From Microbulbifer hainanensis (GTDB lineage: Bacteria > Pseudomonadota > Gammaproteobacteria > Pseudomonadales > Cellvibrionaceae), in the NCBI RefSeq assembly GCF_014904735.1, contig NZ_JACZCR010000021.1:47935-111934 (forward strand): a stretch of DNA of 64,000 nucleotides, given 5' to 3'. A program made the position numbers and the translations under genes. The notes under the pieces were generated by a model. It was not told the origin of the DNA. It worked only from the letters and a program-made list of their open reading frames with translations, and did not search any database. Shown piece by piece: positions 50,776-60,439 of the stretch (positions are counted from its first letter, which is position 1; each line of letters opens with the position of its first letter).

Positions 50776-52641
50776 ATGTTACGGAAATTGAGTCTGATGG
50801 CGGTGCTGCTATTGCCGCTCCCCGGGCACGCGGAGGTGCTCGAGCCGAAGCCAACCGACAGCGCAGACTACAGCCAGCTAGCCACTGAAATTGATCGCAT
50901 CCTGCAGCGCACGCGGACGCCGGGTGCGGCTGTGGCGCTCTTCGAGCCGGATGGTTCGGTATGGCGCTACACCACTGGGCTGAAAAATATTGAACGGAAG
51001 GAGAAGGTCGCGAGCGACACGATTTTCCGGCTCGGCTCCATCTCGAAAATGTTCGTCGGCCTGGCGGTGATGAAACTGGTGGCGGCCGGCGAGCTCTCCC
51101 TGAATGACCGCCTGAGCGAGTTGGCTCCGGAAGTGGAATTCCACAATCCCTGGGAAAGTGAGCACCCGCTACGGCTGATCCACCTGTTGAACCACAGCAC
51201 CGGTTGGGATGCTCCCCACTCCCGCGAGCTAGTCGGACATGCCGGGGCACCGTTGAGCATTGCCGACTCGCTGGCACTGAATCCGCAGTCTCGCTATTCG
51301 CGCTGGGTTCCGGGAACGCGTACTGCCTACAACAACACAGGGCCCCTGGTCGCTGCTTATATCGTCGAAAAAATTACCGGGGAAAAGTTCGAGGACTATA
51401 TCCGCCAGCAGTTTTTTGACCCCTTGGGCATGAGCGAAAGCGGCTACTACTTTGACGATCAATATCGCTCCCGTGCGGCCTCCTTGTATCGGGGCAGGCA
51501 GGCGCTGCCCTATTGGCACCTGCCAAACCGCGCGGCCGGTGGGCTCCACAGCAGCCTCGACGACATGGTTCGCTTTGTTCGCTTCATGCAACGGCCGGAT
51601 CAGGCTGAGGAAGGGGCCGTCCTGGGCGGCAACCTTGTGCGGGAAATGGAGCAGCCGTCCGGAACCACCGCTGCCGCAGCGGGCTTGAACGTGGGTTGGG
51701 GTATCGGCGTTACCTCATTCCACACCGATGGCCTGGTCTACTACGGCCACGAAGGGTCTTTGCCCGGCGTCAGTGCACTGGTGGCATACCGCCCACAGGC
51801 TTCACTGGGGGATATCGTACTGACCAATGGCGACGGTCGCGCAGCGAGCCAGATTCACCGGCTGCTGGCAGAATACACCGCCGCGAAGCTGGGCGGGACT
51901 GAGACAGCCACCGAACCCGCGGCCACGCCGGATCCCGCTATCGCGGGCTACTATCGTTTAATCAGTCCTGTCGCCAACAGGCTGCGCATAGCCGCGAGCC
52001 TGATGCCGTGGAAGATCACCGCAACCGAGGATAGCCTGAAGTTGGCGCCGCTCTTCGGGGGTAAGCCGCGATCGCTGCGGGTCTCGGAAGAGGGGAGGTT
52101 CATACAACCGGAGACGGGGCAGACAGCCATGGTGGCTACTGACGATCCGCTCGCCGGGCCGGTCCTGCAATACGGTCCGATGACACTGAAGAAGACCGGC
52201 ACTATTCAAGCGCTGACGCCACTGGTGCTGCTCATTGCCTGGTTGATTGCGGTCGTGGTTGCCTGTCTCTACCTGCTGATCTGGCTGCCCCGCCACCTGT
52301 TCCGGCGAAACCTCTCCAGTACCGATATCAGGCTTCGCACTGTGCCGCTGCTGGCCCTGGCGGGAATCGGGATGGCAGCCGTCGGAGTCAGGCTGATAAG
52401 CGCCGAAGCGCAGCCATATGCGGCGGCAGCGTCCGTTACCCTGCCTTCACTGCTGGTTTTCCTGGGTCCAATCCTCTTTGCACTGGGCGCGCTGTGGGGG
52501 CTGTGGGTGTGGAAACAGTGTCGCGCCAGCGTGACGCGAGGCTTTGGGAGGTGGCACGCAACGGCGATGGTTTTTTTGAATCTGGCCGTCAGTATCTACC
52601 TGCTGGGCTACGGGTTAATCGGGATTCGTCTGTGGTCATGA
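50776..52641 (+). CDS. Serine hydrolase (class C beta-lactamase family) with membrane tail
   Basis: A 621-residue protein with a signal peptide (cleavage after GHA, about residue 19). The hydrolase domain has SISK at 88-91 (SxxK nucleophile), YNNTG near 186 (YxN) and a GHEGSLPG segment in the place of the KTG/HxG motif. After a linker domain (about 375-470) come three or four hydrophobic helices (about 475-500, 520-540, 555-580, 595-615), anchoring it in the inner membrane with the enzyme in the periplasm. This layout is typical of penicillin-binding-protein-like esterases/peptidases of unknown substrate. Ribosome site GGAGG precedes the ATG by about 8 bases. Confidence 0.88.
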   Translation: MLRKLSLMAVLLLPLPGHAEVLEPKPTDSADYSQLATEIDRILQRTRTPGAAVALFEPDGSVWRYTTGLKNIERKEKVASDTIFRLGSISKMFVGLAVMKLVAAGELSLNDRLSELAPEVEFHNPWESEHPLRLIHLLNHSTGWDAPHSRELVGHAGAPLSIADSLALNPQSRYSRWVPGTRTAYNNTGPLVAAYIVEKITGEKFEDYIRQQFFDPLGMSESGYYFDDQYRSRAASLYRGRQALPYWHLPNRAAGGLHSSLDDMVRFVRFMQRPDQAEEGAVLGGNLVREMEQPSGTTAAAAGLNVGWGIGVTSFHTDGLVYYGHEGSLPGVSALVAYRPQASLGDIVLTNGDGRAASQIHRLLAEYTAAKLGGTETATEPAATPDPAIAGYYRLISPVANRLRIAASLMPWKITATEDSLKLAPLFGGKPRSLRVSEEGRFIQPETGQTAMVATDDPLAGPVLQYGPMTLKKTGTIQALTPLVLLIAWLIAVVVACLYLLIWLPRHLFRRNLSSTDIRLRTVPLLALAGIGMAAVGVRLISAEAQPYAAAASVTLPSLLVFLGPILFALGALWGLWVWKQCRASVTRGFGRWHATAMVFLNLAVSIYLLGYGLIGIRLWS

Positions 52642-52724
52642 GACTGGGGCGAAGCACTCAAAACTGATAATGGAGCGCGAGCCAGAAATTGTCGCCTTGC
52701 GTTGCCGGGTCAAATCACGCGTCG

Positions 52725-52760
52725 AATAAAAAGACTACCCAGCAGGGTGATCTTTTATTC
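52725..52760. terminator. Imperfect terminator hairpin between convergent genes
   Basis: AATAAAAAGACTACCC, loop AGCA, GGGTGATCTTTTATT has two mismatches in the stem, with A and T tracts on both sides. It lies 84 bp past the serine hydrolase stop and 62 bp past the amidohydrolase stop, so it can serve both. Confidence 0.6.
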
Positions 52761-52821
52761 GCGCGTTAGTTTTCGCATTCTGAACTTACTTCAGCATTCT
52801 GATCTTCACCGGATTTGCTTT

Positions 52822-53811
52822 TTAGCTTTCGTCAGTAACCACGCCGGTCAGGGATACTTTTTCTGACTCCAGTCGCAGGAAGTGCGCTGCATTGTCGAAG
52901 TAGATACTGCGTTTCTGTTCATCCGTCAGGAAACTCGCGGCCTCAATAACTTCAATAGCGGTACCAATTGAGCCCCAATAATCTGAGCCGAATACAATGC
53001 GGTCGCCATGGCCGGCGTCTGTCATTCGTTTCAGAGATGCATGAACCCACTCGCGAGGCACCTTGGACATCGGAGATGTATCCATATACACATTGGGGTA
53101 GTCATCCATCAGCTTGATTGCCGCGGTGACAAAATCATCGCGGATCGTATGCATGAGCAATAGACGCAGGTTTGGGTACTTTTCCAGCAGGGGACGATAC
53201 AGCGCGGGGTTGCCGTAATCGCCGTTGAAGTTAGGGCAGCAACCCCCGAGCCGCACCGGACTATTCGGGGGAGGCCCTTTATCCGCGTGTACGGCGACAG
53301 GAATATCGTATTCCGCAGCAAGCGCATAGTAGGGCATCATCTTCGGAGCCAGGGGTGGTATTCCTGCATAGACGTTCATCAACTCGCCCAGAAACCTGAC
53401 ACGGCCAGCTTCCACTTCACTACGCAGCCAGGCCAGATCCGGCAAGTCTTTACCCGAGGAAAAACACTTCCAACCATTGGGTTCCCGCCCGCTAACACAC
53501 GGGAATATGATGCCTGCCCACAGGCGCTCGGGGGCCGCCTGCTGGAAACGCAGTGCGTCACTTGCCGGTCCACCCACCAGACCGAGCTGTACATTGTGTC
53601 GATCCAGTTCGGATTGAAACCAGCGCAAGCTGGCGTCGTCGGCAGACTCACCCGGCTCGGGTCGATAGAGGCTGGAGTTTACCTTGCCGGGACCGGCATG
53701 CAGGTGCATATCGATGATCGGGCCGACGTCCTTGGTATCCGGTGGGTTGGCGTTGCTGTATAACGCCGCTAACAGCAGCGGCATACAGGTAATCAGGGAT
53801 ATTATTTTCAT
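52822..53811 (-). CDS. Exported amidohydrolase (Amidohydro_2 family)
   Basis: A 329-residue metal-dependent hydrolase with a signal peptide (about residues 1-21). TIM-barrel metal motifs are IDMHLHAG (His36, His38), VAVHADKG, LLLMHTIRDDF and the final Asp in IVFGSDYWG. This set matches the amidohydrolase-2 group, which includes decarboxylases and lactonases of aromatic metabolism; an extracytoplasmic location is unusual for a decarboxylase and favours hydrolysis. The frame is open to 54036 upstream, but ATG 53811 directly begins the signal peptide. Followed upstream by 311 bp without a recognisable motif (53812-54122). Confidence 0.85.
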   Translation of the reverse strand: MKIISLITCMPLLLAALYSNANPPDTKDVGPIIDMHLHAGPGKVNSSLYRPEPGESADDASLRWFQSELDRHNVQLGLVGGPASDALRFQQAAPERLWAGIIFPCVSGREPNGWKCFSSGKDLPDLAWLRSEVEAGRVRFLGELMNVYAGIPPLAPKMMPYYALAAEYDIPVAVHADKGPPPNSPVRLGGCCPNFNGDYGNPALYRPLLEKYPNLRLLLMHTIRDDFVTAAIKLMDDYPNVYMDTSPMSKVPREWVHASLKRMTDAGHGDRIVFGSDYWGSIGTAIEVIEAASFLTDEQKRSIYFDNAAHFLRLESEKVSLTGVVTDES

Positions 53812-54122
53812 TGCTTTTCTCTGTCGTTGCTTCGCGCGCCCTGGGAGGGGTGTGCACTGGAAGGATTGGCGACTCGGGACTGCAATAATTCCCCTTATCT
53901 CGCTGCAATACGCAAGGAAATCTGAGTCTCGCACGTCGTCGTCTATAGCGCAAAGCAGAACCGGGTTGCAGTAATCTGGCCAGTGATGTGCGGGCACTTG
54001 AATTCCGGGAAGGTGTTCGAGCGTGAGCTTGGTCACACAGAGGAATTATCGCCATGCCCTTACAAGGGCGGGGCCTTGAAAATCAGCGCCTAAGAAAGGC
54101 TTTAGCGAAAGCGATGCCGGGT

Positions 54123-55100
54123 TTAGAACTGGTAGACCAGCTTAAGCCAGTAGTAATCGCCCTCGGTGGTGTTCTTGGTATCCAGTTGCGGCAGCCATCT
54201 GAATTCCAGCAGCAGGTTGCAGCGACCTTTTGGCAGCACATAGCCGATTACGGGGCCGATACCCGATGAGCGCTGACGGAATTCCCCCACGATTCGGCCG
54301 GGGTGTTCATCGTCACTGACCTGATTCAAATAAAAAGCGTTGAGGCCCAGGGTGAGAAATCCACTGCCCACTTTCACCATCTGTTGCACACTGCCGTCCA
54401 GGTGCAGCAGGGTGCCGCTCTGGTAGTCGGTATCCGGGTTCTCCCAGTTGTAGGTCAATCCGGCAAAGAGCGTCGCATTAAAGCCTGACGCCTGATTGCT
54501 GTAGGCAACGCCGAAAGAGGGATCTACCGCCCAGTAATTGAGCCCGGGATTGGCGAGGCGGCCCGTTTTGTAATCACCGGTTGGCGCGTGGATGGTCAGC
54601 AGGGCGTTGTATTGCCAATTGTCTTTTTGCCAGCCCAGCATCGCGGGAATCAGCGTGGTGTCGCCGAGCCCGGATTCATGGCTACGCCGACCGAAATTAC
54701 CAAAAGCAGTTTCGATGCTGCCGGTCACTTTGACATCGACCCAGGACAGGTAGGCACCCGCCGTGTACTTGGCACCGAGCACCGGTTTGTCGAATGTGTA
54801 CAGGGCGCCAGCGGTCACGGCGTCGAGATCCACGTCTATTCCCGCCGCCACGACACCGGCAATCGGCACATTCACATTTGCACCGAAATCACCGCTGTAA
54901 TGCAGGTACATGGGCTCCACCACCCAACCGGTTTGCAGCGGTGCCCGGTCGATCAGTGTGGCGGTGGTACCCGGCACGTAATAGCCGATGCCGCCTTCTG
55001 TGGCGTTGGCAGTCGCCGCCGCAGCCAGCAGTGCGCAGCCAAGAATAAATTGTGAAATGCTGTTATGTAGTGCGCCAAAGGCCGATTTTTTTGCGAACAC
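54123..55100 (-). CDS. SphA/MetA-pathway outer-membrane beta-barrel protein
   Basis: A 325-residue protein with a signal peptide (cleavage after NATA/ANA, about residue 33), then EGGIGYYVPGTTATLIDRAPLQTGW, the characteristic start of SphA / Phenol_MetA_deg family proteins. Alternating beta-strands run to a C-terminal aromatic Phe (WLKLVYQF), the usual barrel-assembly signal. Such proteins accompany catabolism or uptake of hydrophobic compounds (SphA was described with sphingosine response in Pseudomonas). The start is GTG with GGAGG 7 bases upstream. It follows the aldehyde dehydrogenase gene on the same strand but a terminator lies between. Confidence 0.87.
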   Translation of the reverse strand: MFAKKSAFGALHNSISQFILGCALLAAAATANATEGGIGYYVPGTTATLIDRAPLQTGWVVEPMYLHYSGDFGANVNVPIAGVVAAGIDVDLDAVTAGALYTFDKPVLGAKYTAGAYLSWVDVKVTGSIETAFGNFGRRSHESGLGDTTLIPAMLGWQKDNWQYNALLTIHAPTGDYKTGRLANPGLNYWAVDPSFGVAYSNQASGFNATLFAGLTYNWENPDTDYQSGTLLHLDGSVQQMVKVGSGFLTLGLNAFYLNQVSDDEHPGRIVGEFRQRSSGIGPVIGYVLPKGRCNLLLEFRWLPQLDTKNTTEGDYYWLKLVYQF

Positions 55101-55260
55101 GCCTGAACCTCCATGTCCGGTGTTGTGCCTGCTTTGCGGACGAAAATCTCTGTAAGTCTAGCCGCAGCCATTTTCGCGACACGGGGCCTGACGTCAGCTT
55201 CACGTTTCCTGTGTCACCTTGCGCTGTCGATCCCAATAATTTGCGGAATTTGGAACATAA

Positions 55261-55288
55261 AAAAAGCCACCCCGAGGGTGGCCTTTTT
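55261..55288 (-). terminator. Terminator after the aldehyde dehydrogenase gene
   Basis: On the minus strand the stem GGCCACCC-TCG-GGGTGGC is followed by seven T residues, 22 bp after the dehydrogenase stop codon. It separates this gene from the SphA-like gene. Confidence 0.88.
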
Positions 55289-55309
55289 GGTCTGCCAAAA
55301 AATCCGTAT

Positions 55310-56770
55310 TTACTTGGTCATCCTGATCATCACGTCGAGGATTTTTTTCGCCGTCTTGCCGTAGGGCGGCATCAGCAATTTCAGCGGATCAAGTGGTCCT
55401 TGATAGAACACCGGACGCAGTTTGGAGAAGGTAATAAAGCCTTCGTAGCCGTGATAGTGACCCATACCGCTGTCGCCGACACCGCCAAACGGGATGTCGT
55501 GTTGCGCCACGTGCAGGATGCAGTTGTTCACGGTGACGCCACCGGAGATCATCCGCTCCACATAGTAATTGGTCAGCGCCTTGTCATCGGTGAAGGGGTA
55601 GATCGCCAGCGGACGCGCGTGGGCGTTCACATAGTTCACCACTTCCTCGCGGTTGCGGTAGGTCTTGATCGGCAGCAGCGGGCCGAAGATTTCCCGCTGC
55701 ATGACTTCCATCTCATCGGTGACATTCAGCAGCAGGTGCGGCGGGAACTTGCGCAGTCTGTCATCGCGCAGGCCTTGGCCGCCGGAGAGATCGATCACGG
55801 TCGCGCCTTTTTCGCGCGCGTCATCTAGGGTCGCCCACAGGCGGCGGTAGGAGGCTTCGTCGATCACCGACGTATAGTCTTCGCTCTGCAGGTCCGGGTA
55901 GCGCTTCTGCACCAGCTGTTTGGCTTTTTCCACAAATTCATCCGTGCTGCCTTCCGGCAGGAACAGATAGTCGACGGTGGTGCAGATCTGTCCGGCATTC
56001 AGCAGCTTCCAGAACATGATGCGCTCGGCGGCGGTGTCGAGGGAGAAGTCCGGCGCGACGATGGCCGGCGACTTGCCGCCCAGTTCCAGGGTTACCGGGG
56101 TGAGGTTTTCCGCCGCGGAACGCATGACCGCGCGCCCGGTGGCGGACGAACCGGTGAACAGCAGGTGGTCGAATTTCATCGTCGAGAAGACCGGCCCGAT
56201 GCTGCCGTCGTCATCGGCGACAAAGGTGAGTTTCTCCGCCGGGAAGTAATCTTTACTGATGCGCTTCAGCAGCGCCGCCAGGGCACGGGAGTTGTACGAC
56301 ATCTTGACGATGGCGCGGTTGCCGGCGGCAAAGATGCTGGTGAGCGGCGCAAAGGTCAGGTTCACCGGGAAGTTCCACGGCACTATCACGCCCACCACGC
56401 CCAGCGGCTGCGGAATCACGCGGTTGCGGGAAGTGGGGTAGGAAGTCAGCGCCGTGTGGCGACGCTGTGGCTTCATCCACTTTTTCAGGTTCTTGATGGT
56501 GTCCTTGATGCCATCAAGAGCCACATAGATTTCACAGAACAGGCTCTCGATACGCGAGCGGTTGCCGTAGTCCTCACTGATGGCCTGCACCAGGGCATCC
56601 TGATGCTCGTGCAACATCCGCGACAGGGCCTTGAGATCCTGGATACGCTGGGTGTAGTCGGCAACCGGGTCGCTCAGGTACGCCTGCCGCTGCTGGTCGA
56701 GCAGTTGCTGCAGTTGCGCTTTTATCGACGAAGTATCGGTTTCACGTGCGGTCAGTGTCTGGGTATTCAT
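55310..56770 (-). CDS. calB: Coniferyl-aldehyde-dehydrogenase-like NAD(P) aldehyde dehydrogenase
   Basis: A 486-residue class-3-type aldehyde dehydrogenase. The cofactor strand is LLFTGSSATGR (about 203-213), with catalytic Glu229 (LELGGKSP) and nucleophile Cys263 (NAGQICTT). A C-terminal hydrophobic stretch is present as in membrane-associated members. The overall pattern fits the CalB branch, which oxidises aromatic or long-chain aldehydes to acids. Adjacent SphA-like and DUF1302/DUF1329 genes suggest a hydrophobic substrate. The substrate itself cannot be read from the sequence. Confidence 0.9.
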   Translation of the reverse strand: MNTQTLTARETDTSSIKAQLQQLLDQQRQAYLSDPVADYTQRIQDLKALSRMLHEHQDALVQAISEDYGNRSRIESLFCEIYVALDGIKDTIKNLKKWMKPQRRHTALTSYPTSRNRVIPQPLGVVGVIVPWNFPVNLTFAPLTSIFAAGNRAIVKMSYNSRALAALLKRISKDYFPAEKLTFVADDDGSIGPVFSTMKFDHLLFTGSSATGRAVMRSAAENLTPVTLELGGKSPAIVAPDFSLDTAAERIMFWKLLNAGQICTTVDYLFLPEGSTDEFVEKAKQLVQKRYPDLQSEDYTSVIDEASYRRLWATLDDAREKGATVIDLSGGQGLRDDRLRKFPPHLLLNVTDEMEVMQREIFGPLLPIKTYRNREEVVNYVNAHARPLAIYPFTDDKALTNYYVERMISGGVTVNNCILHVAQHDIPFGGVGDSGMGHYHGYEGFITFSKLRPVFYQGPLDPLKLLMPPYGKTAKKILDVMIRMTK

Positions 56771-56784
56771 GGGCAGTTCCGAAT

Positions 56785-56807
56785 AAAAAAGGCCGGCAAC
56801 GCCGGCC
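56785..56807 (-). terminator. Terminator after the DUF1302-DUF1329 operon
   Basis: Minus-strand reading gives GGCCGGC-GTT-GCCGGCC followed by six T residues, 77 bp after the DUF1329 stop and only 15 bp before the dehydrogenase start. Confidence 0.88.
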
Positions 56808-56883
56808 TGTCAAAATCACGCTTGCGAACGTCCTTGCAGCCAGTGTTACCGGCTACAAGGGTAGATGCAAGAATTGGCAATCG

Positions 56884-58245
56884 TTAGCGGCCAATCCGGC
56901 GCAGCGCGGCGGAGGAGAAGTCACTGCGGCTGGCTTTCTTGTCCCACTCCATGAACTGCGGTTCCTCGTTGGCGAGGCCGGTCACCAGGTAGCGGCCGGA
57001 ATCCAGGTCGTTCAGGGTTTCGGCGGCCATCCACGGGGTATTCACGTCGTAGAACTGCACGTTGAAGCCTTCGGCCACTTTCCACAGCTTGCCGCGGCCA
57101 TCGTAGTGGTCGATCACCGAGGCGCCCCAGGAGTCCTCGTCGATGTACATGGTGCGTTTGGCGTAGATATGGCGCTCGCCTTCTTTCAGGGTCCCTTCCA
57201 CGACCCATACGCGGTGCAGTTCGTAGCGCAGGTGGTCGGGATTGAGGTGGCCGGCCTGTACCAGATCGTCGTACTTCAGCGACGGGTTCATCAGCTCGTA
57301 GTTGTTGTACGGAATGTACATTTCCTTCTTGCCGATCAGTTTCCAGTCGTACTTGTCCGGAGCACCGTTGTACATGTCGAGGTTGTCCGCGGTGCGCAGG
57401 CCGTCCACACCGGTGGCCGGACCGTCGTAGGCCACGTTGGGCGCGCGGCGCACGCGGCGCTGGCCGGCGTTGTACACCCAGGCGCGACGGGCCTCCTTCA
57501 CCTGGTCCATGGTCTCGTGCACCAGCAGTGCGGTACCGGTCAGGCGTGCCGGCGCGGTGATCTGCTGCAGGTAGTAGAACAGTACGTTGTCGTCGGCCTT
57601 GGCGTCGCGTCCGCCCTTCAGGAATTCCGGCCACACCAGCTCGTCGATCATTTTCACCGGCACGAAAGAACCGTCGGCCTGCACCGGAATGGTGGTCATG
57701 TGGCGCTCGGCAGAACCGCCGCGGTAGCGGGTGATGTGGTTCCAGATCACTTCCTCGGCACTCTGCGGCATCGGGAAGGGAATAACCGTATCGAAGTCCT
57801 TCAGGCCGTTGCCGTTCTGTACCAGCTCGGCGTTGGTGGCGTTTTTCTTGACCACACCGTAGAGCTTTTCCGGATAGGCGGCGGTGCGGCGCGTCTGGTA
57901 CACCGGCATGCGGTAGTCCGCATATTTCGTGAACATCGCGATCTGGCCGGGGCTCAGTTTGTCCCTGTACTGGGCCAGGTTTGCATTGGTGATCTCGAAC
58001 TCCGGCTTGTCGTCCGGGAAGGGGTTGGCCGGGCGACCGCTGTCCTTGCTCGGCGCCTCGGCACCGCTGATCAGGCCGCCGGTCCAGGCAGGAATGGTGC
58101 CGTCGGCATTGCCGGCCTTGACGGCGCCGAGCGGGGTCAGGGTGTCGCCGAGTTTGGCGGCTTCCACTTCGGATACTTTGGCGAACGCGGTGCCGGCCGT
58201 CAGTGACAGCAGCAGGGCGGCGGCAGTGGTCATTGTCTTGTTCAT
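56884..58245 (-). CDS. DUF1329 family exported protein (LolA-like fold)
   Basis: A 453-residue protein with signal peptide (cleavage after AFA, about residue 22), then VSEVEAAKLGDTLTPLGA, the typical DUF1329 opening, and WVVEGTLKEGERHIYAKRTMYIDEDSWG near the C-terminus. The family is predicted to be periplasmic or outer-membrane-associated with a LolA/LppX-type lipid-binding fold. It is 15 bp downstream of the DUF1302 gene and the pair is divergent from YCF48-RND; these four families recur together in proteobacteria, and a role in handling a hydrophobic molecule at the envelope is a common inference, not proven. Confidence 0.9.
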   Translation of the reverse strand: MNKTMTTAAALLLSLTAGTAFAKVSEVEAAKLGDTLTPLGAVKAGNADGTIPAWTGGLISGAEAPSKDSGRPANPFPDDKPEFEITNANLAQYRDKLSPGQIAMFTKYADYRMPVYQTRRTAAYPEKLYGVVKKNATNAELVQNGNGLKDFDTVIPFPMPQSAEEVIWNHITRYRGGSAERHMTTIPVQADGSFVPVKMIDELVWPEFLKGGRDAKADDNVLFYYLQQITAPARLTGTALLVHETMDQVKEARRAWVYNAGQRRVRRAPNVAYDGPATGVDGLRTADNLDMYNGAPDKYDWKLIGKKEMYIPYNNYELMNPSLKYDDLVQAGHLNPDHLRYELHRVWVVEGTLKEGERHIYAKRTMYIDEDSWGASVIDHYDGRGKLWKVAEGFNVQFYDVNTPWMAAETLNDLDSGRYLVTGLANEEPQFMEWDKKASRSDFSSAALRRIGR

Positions 58246-58260
58246 GTGCTCTACCTCGTC

Positions 58261-60120
58261 TTAGTAGGAGATGCCGAAGCTCAAAGACAGGAAGTCTTTG
58301 TCTTCCAGAATGTTGTGGCTGCCGCCGTTGAAGGCGGTGTAACCCAGGGTGGCGGTGTACTTCTGCTGGTAGATGGCCTGCAGCGAGAAACCGAGTGACT
58401 TGGCGCCCTCGTTGAACTGCTGGCCGGGCTCGGCGGAGTAACCGGAAACGTCGTGGGACCAGGCCAGGGTCGGGATCAGGCTCACGCCGCCAATGACGTT
58501 GCTGTATTCCAGCGACGCGCGCGCGCGATAGCCCCAGGCCAGGTCGGTGACATAGCCGTCGGCGCTACAGTCGCCGCCGATCTGCCCCGCCGCGGCCAGG
58601 TTGGTGCAGTTGATACCATTGCCCAAGTCGAAATCACCCAGGCCAAACACGGAGTTGCGGCCGTAGCGCTGGTCGGAATCCTCCACGCCGTCGAGCATCG
58701 ACACACCGGCCTCGCCGATCAGGGTCAGGCGCGAGGCGCCGAGTACGCGCTCGTAGAACTGCACCGCAGTGACCTGGATCTGGGTCATGTCGAAGGTGTC
58801 GTAACCCTGGGCCATCTCGCCATAGCCGACGTCCTGCAGGCGACTGGTGAAAGCGAAAAGCGGGCTCTCGGACAGGGCCGCATTGAGAATTTCCGGGCCG
58901 TTGATCTGCACCGGGGTATCTGGCTTGTAGGAAACCTCACCGGACAGCGCCAGGCCGCCGACATTGGTGGCGAAGCTGAGGCCGTAGGTCTTCAGGTCTT
59001 CCGGGAAGGCGATGGTGTAGGCCGGGTTCAGCGCCGCCAGGGCGCCGCCGGTCGGATCCTGTGCAGAGGGCACGAACACCAGCGGGTTACCGTTCGCATC
59101 GGTGGCACCGGTGGCGGGAACACCGCTGCGAATCGCGTTGATAAACGGCAGGCGCGAATGCAGGTTGGTGAAGTAGACACCGAATTCAGTATCGTTCAGC
59201 GCTGCCGCATAGTAGCGCGCGGCGAAACCGTACTGGCCGCCGTCTTTCGGCTCCATGTCATCGTGGCGCTCGGCGTAGAGGCCCGCCTGCATGGCCACAG
59301 CATCCGGATAGGGCCCAACGGTGATCGCATTACAGCCGTCCGCGGCGAAGTCAGCGGCGGAGAAGTAGGTGCCGCAGCCATCGATCTGGGTTTTTTCCCA
59401 CTCGTACTGGTAGAAGCCCTCGATGCTCAGGTCCGGGGTCACGCCCACGTTGGCATAGGCCATGCCCACCGGCAGCAGGCCCTCTTTCAGCTCTGCGCCG
59501 GGGCGGCGGAAGGCGCTGGCATCCACCGGGTTGATGCCGTTGATGCCGCCCTGGATAAAGGTGCTTTCGCCCCAGCTCAATACCTGGCGACCGACGCGCA
59601 GGCTAACCGGCGCTTCGTTGATATCGAAGTCGACATAGGTGTAGGCGTCCAGCAGTGCGGCGCCGGAAAACTTGGCGTAGTCGGAAAAGCCCTCGTCGGA
59701 CAGGGGTGCGCCGGCCATATAGCCATTGCCGCTGTTGCCGTGTGCGCGGCCCTCGTCATTCAGCTCCTTGTCGTACCAGTATTTCACCCGCATGAACACG
59801 CCGAAGTTGTCCTTGGACAGTTCGATATCGTGCACACCCTTGACGATTTTCGAGAAGGTCTCGCCCTTGGCGAAGTTCAGATCGCCATCGTCAGTGGTGG
59901 TGGTCGCACCGGCACCACCGTTCGAGCTGCCGATAAAGCGCGGGTCCGCTTCGCTCATGCGCCAGCTGGCGCCGGCGTCGAGCTGCGAGGTAATACGCAG
60001 TGAGATGTCTTCGTTCTCACCGAAATAGAAATCGGCCGCGTGGGCCTGGGACAGTGCGCCGCCGATCAGCACGGCGAGCAGCGTCTTTTTATAACTGGGT
60101 AAATTTATTTTTGTAGTCAT
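58261..60120 (-). CDS. DUF1302 family outer-membrane protein
   Basis: A 619-residue protein with signal peptide (cleavage after AHA, about residue 29) and a beta-rich, Gly/Asn/Asp-rich sequence ending in LSFGISY, consistent with an outer-membrane barrel. DUF1302 signatures include the opening DISLRITSQLDAGASWRM and the QVLSWGESTFIQGGINGINPVDASAFRRPGAEL block (abbreviated: VLSWGES and NPVDAS). ATG 60120 has GGGAG upstream; the frame opens 5 codons earlier. First gene of the minus-strand pair with DUF1329. Confidence 0.9.
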   Translation of the reverse strand: MTTKINLPSYKKTLLAVLIGGALSQAHAADFYFGENEDISLRITSQLDAGASWRMSEADPRFIGSSNGGAGATTTTDDGDLNFAKGETFSKIVKGVHDIELSKDNFGVFMRVKYWYDKELNDEGRAHGNSGNGYMAGAPLSDEGFSDYAKFSGAALLDAYTYVDFDINEAPVSLRVGRQVLSWGESTFIQGGINGINPVDASAFRRPGAELKEGLLPVGMAYANVGVTPDLSIEGFYQYEWEKTQIDGCGTYFSAADFAADGCNAITVGPYPDAVAMQAGLYAERHDDMEPKDGGQYGFAARYYAAALNDTEFGVYFTNLHSRLPFINAIRSGVPATGATDANGNPLVFVPSAQDPTGGALAALNPAYTIAFPEDLKTYGLSFATNVGGLALSGEVSYKPDTPVQINGPEILNAALSESPLFAFTSRLQDVGYGEMAQGYDTFDMTQIQVTAVQFYERVLGASRLTLIGEAGVSMLDGVEDSDQRYGRNSVFGLGDFDLGNGINCTNLAAAGQIGGDCSADGYVTDLAWGYRARASLEYSNVIGGVSLIPTLAWSHDVSGYSAEPGQQFNEGAKSLGFSLQAIYQQKYTATLGYTAFNGGSHNILEDKDFLSLSFGISY

Positions 60121-60135
60121 TGGCTCTTCTCCCAT

Positions 60136-60439
60136 TCATCGGGGCAAAAAACTTACCACGGGAGTTCAGCGCCGTAGCCGTCGCCGAATAGGCGCGATGC
60201 GCCAACCTATTGTCCTTCCGCGCCTGACGCTGTTGTCGCACTGCAGACAGCAATTCAGGCGGGCACACGCGCTAAAACTGGGGCGGGGAGGGGATGCAGG
60301 CTGTGAGCGGGTAAGTCCAAGAGTTACGGGTTCGGACAATGATTTGGCGCGTCTGACATATCGGTCTCCATACCGCTGCCAGATAATCTGGTGAACTAGG
60401 GTCAACAGGCCCAAATAATAATCAGATGTAGACGAGCGT
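60136..60439. promoter_or_regulatory. Divergent promoter region with 13-bp palindrome
   Basis: The gap between DUF1302 and YCF48 genes. CCAGAT-A-ATCTGG (60378-60390) is a perfect palindrome 50 bp before the YCF48 start and is the only candidate operator I see. The left part, 60136-60300, shows nothing recognisable. Confidence 0.4.
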
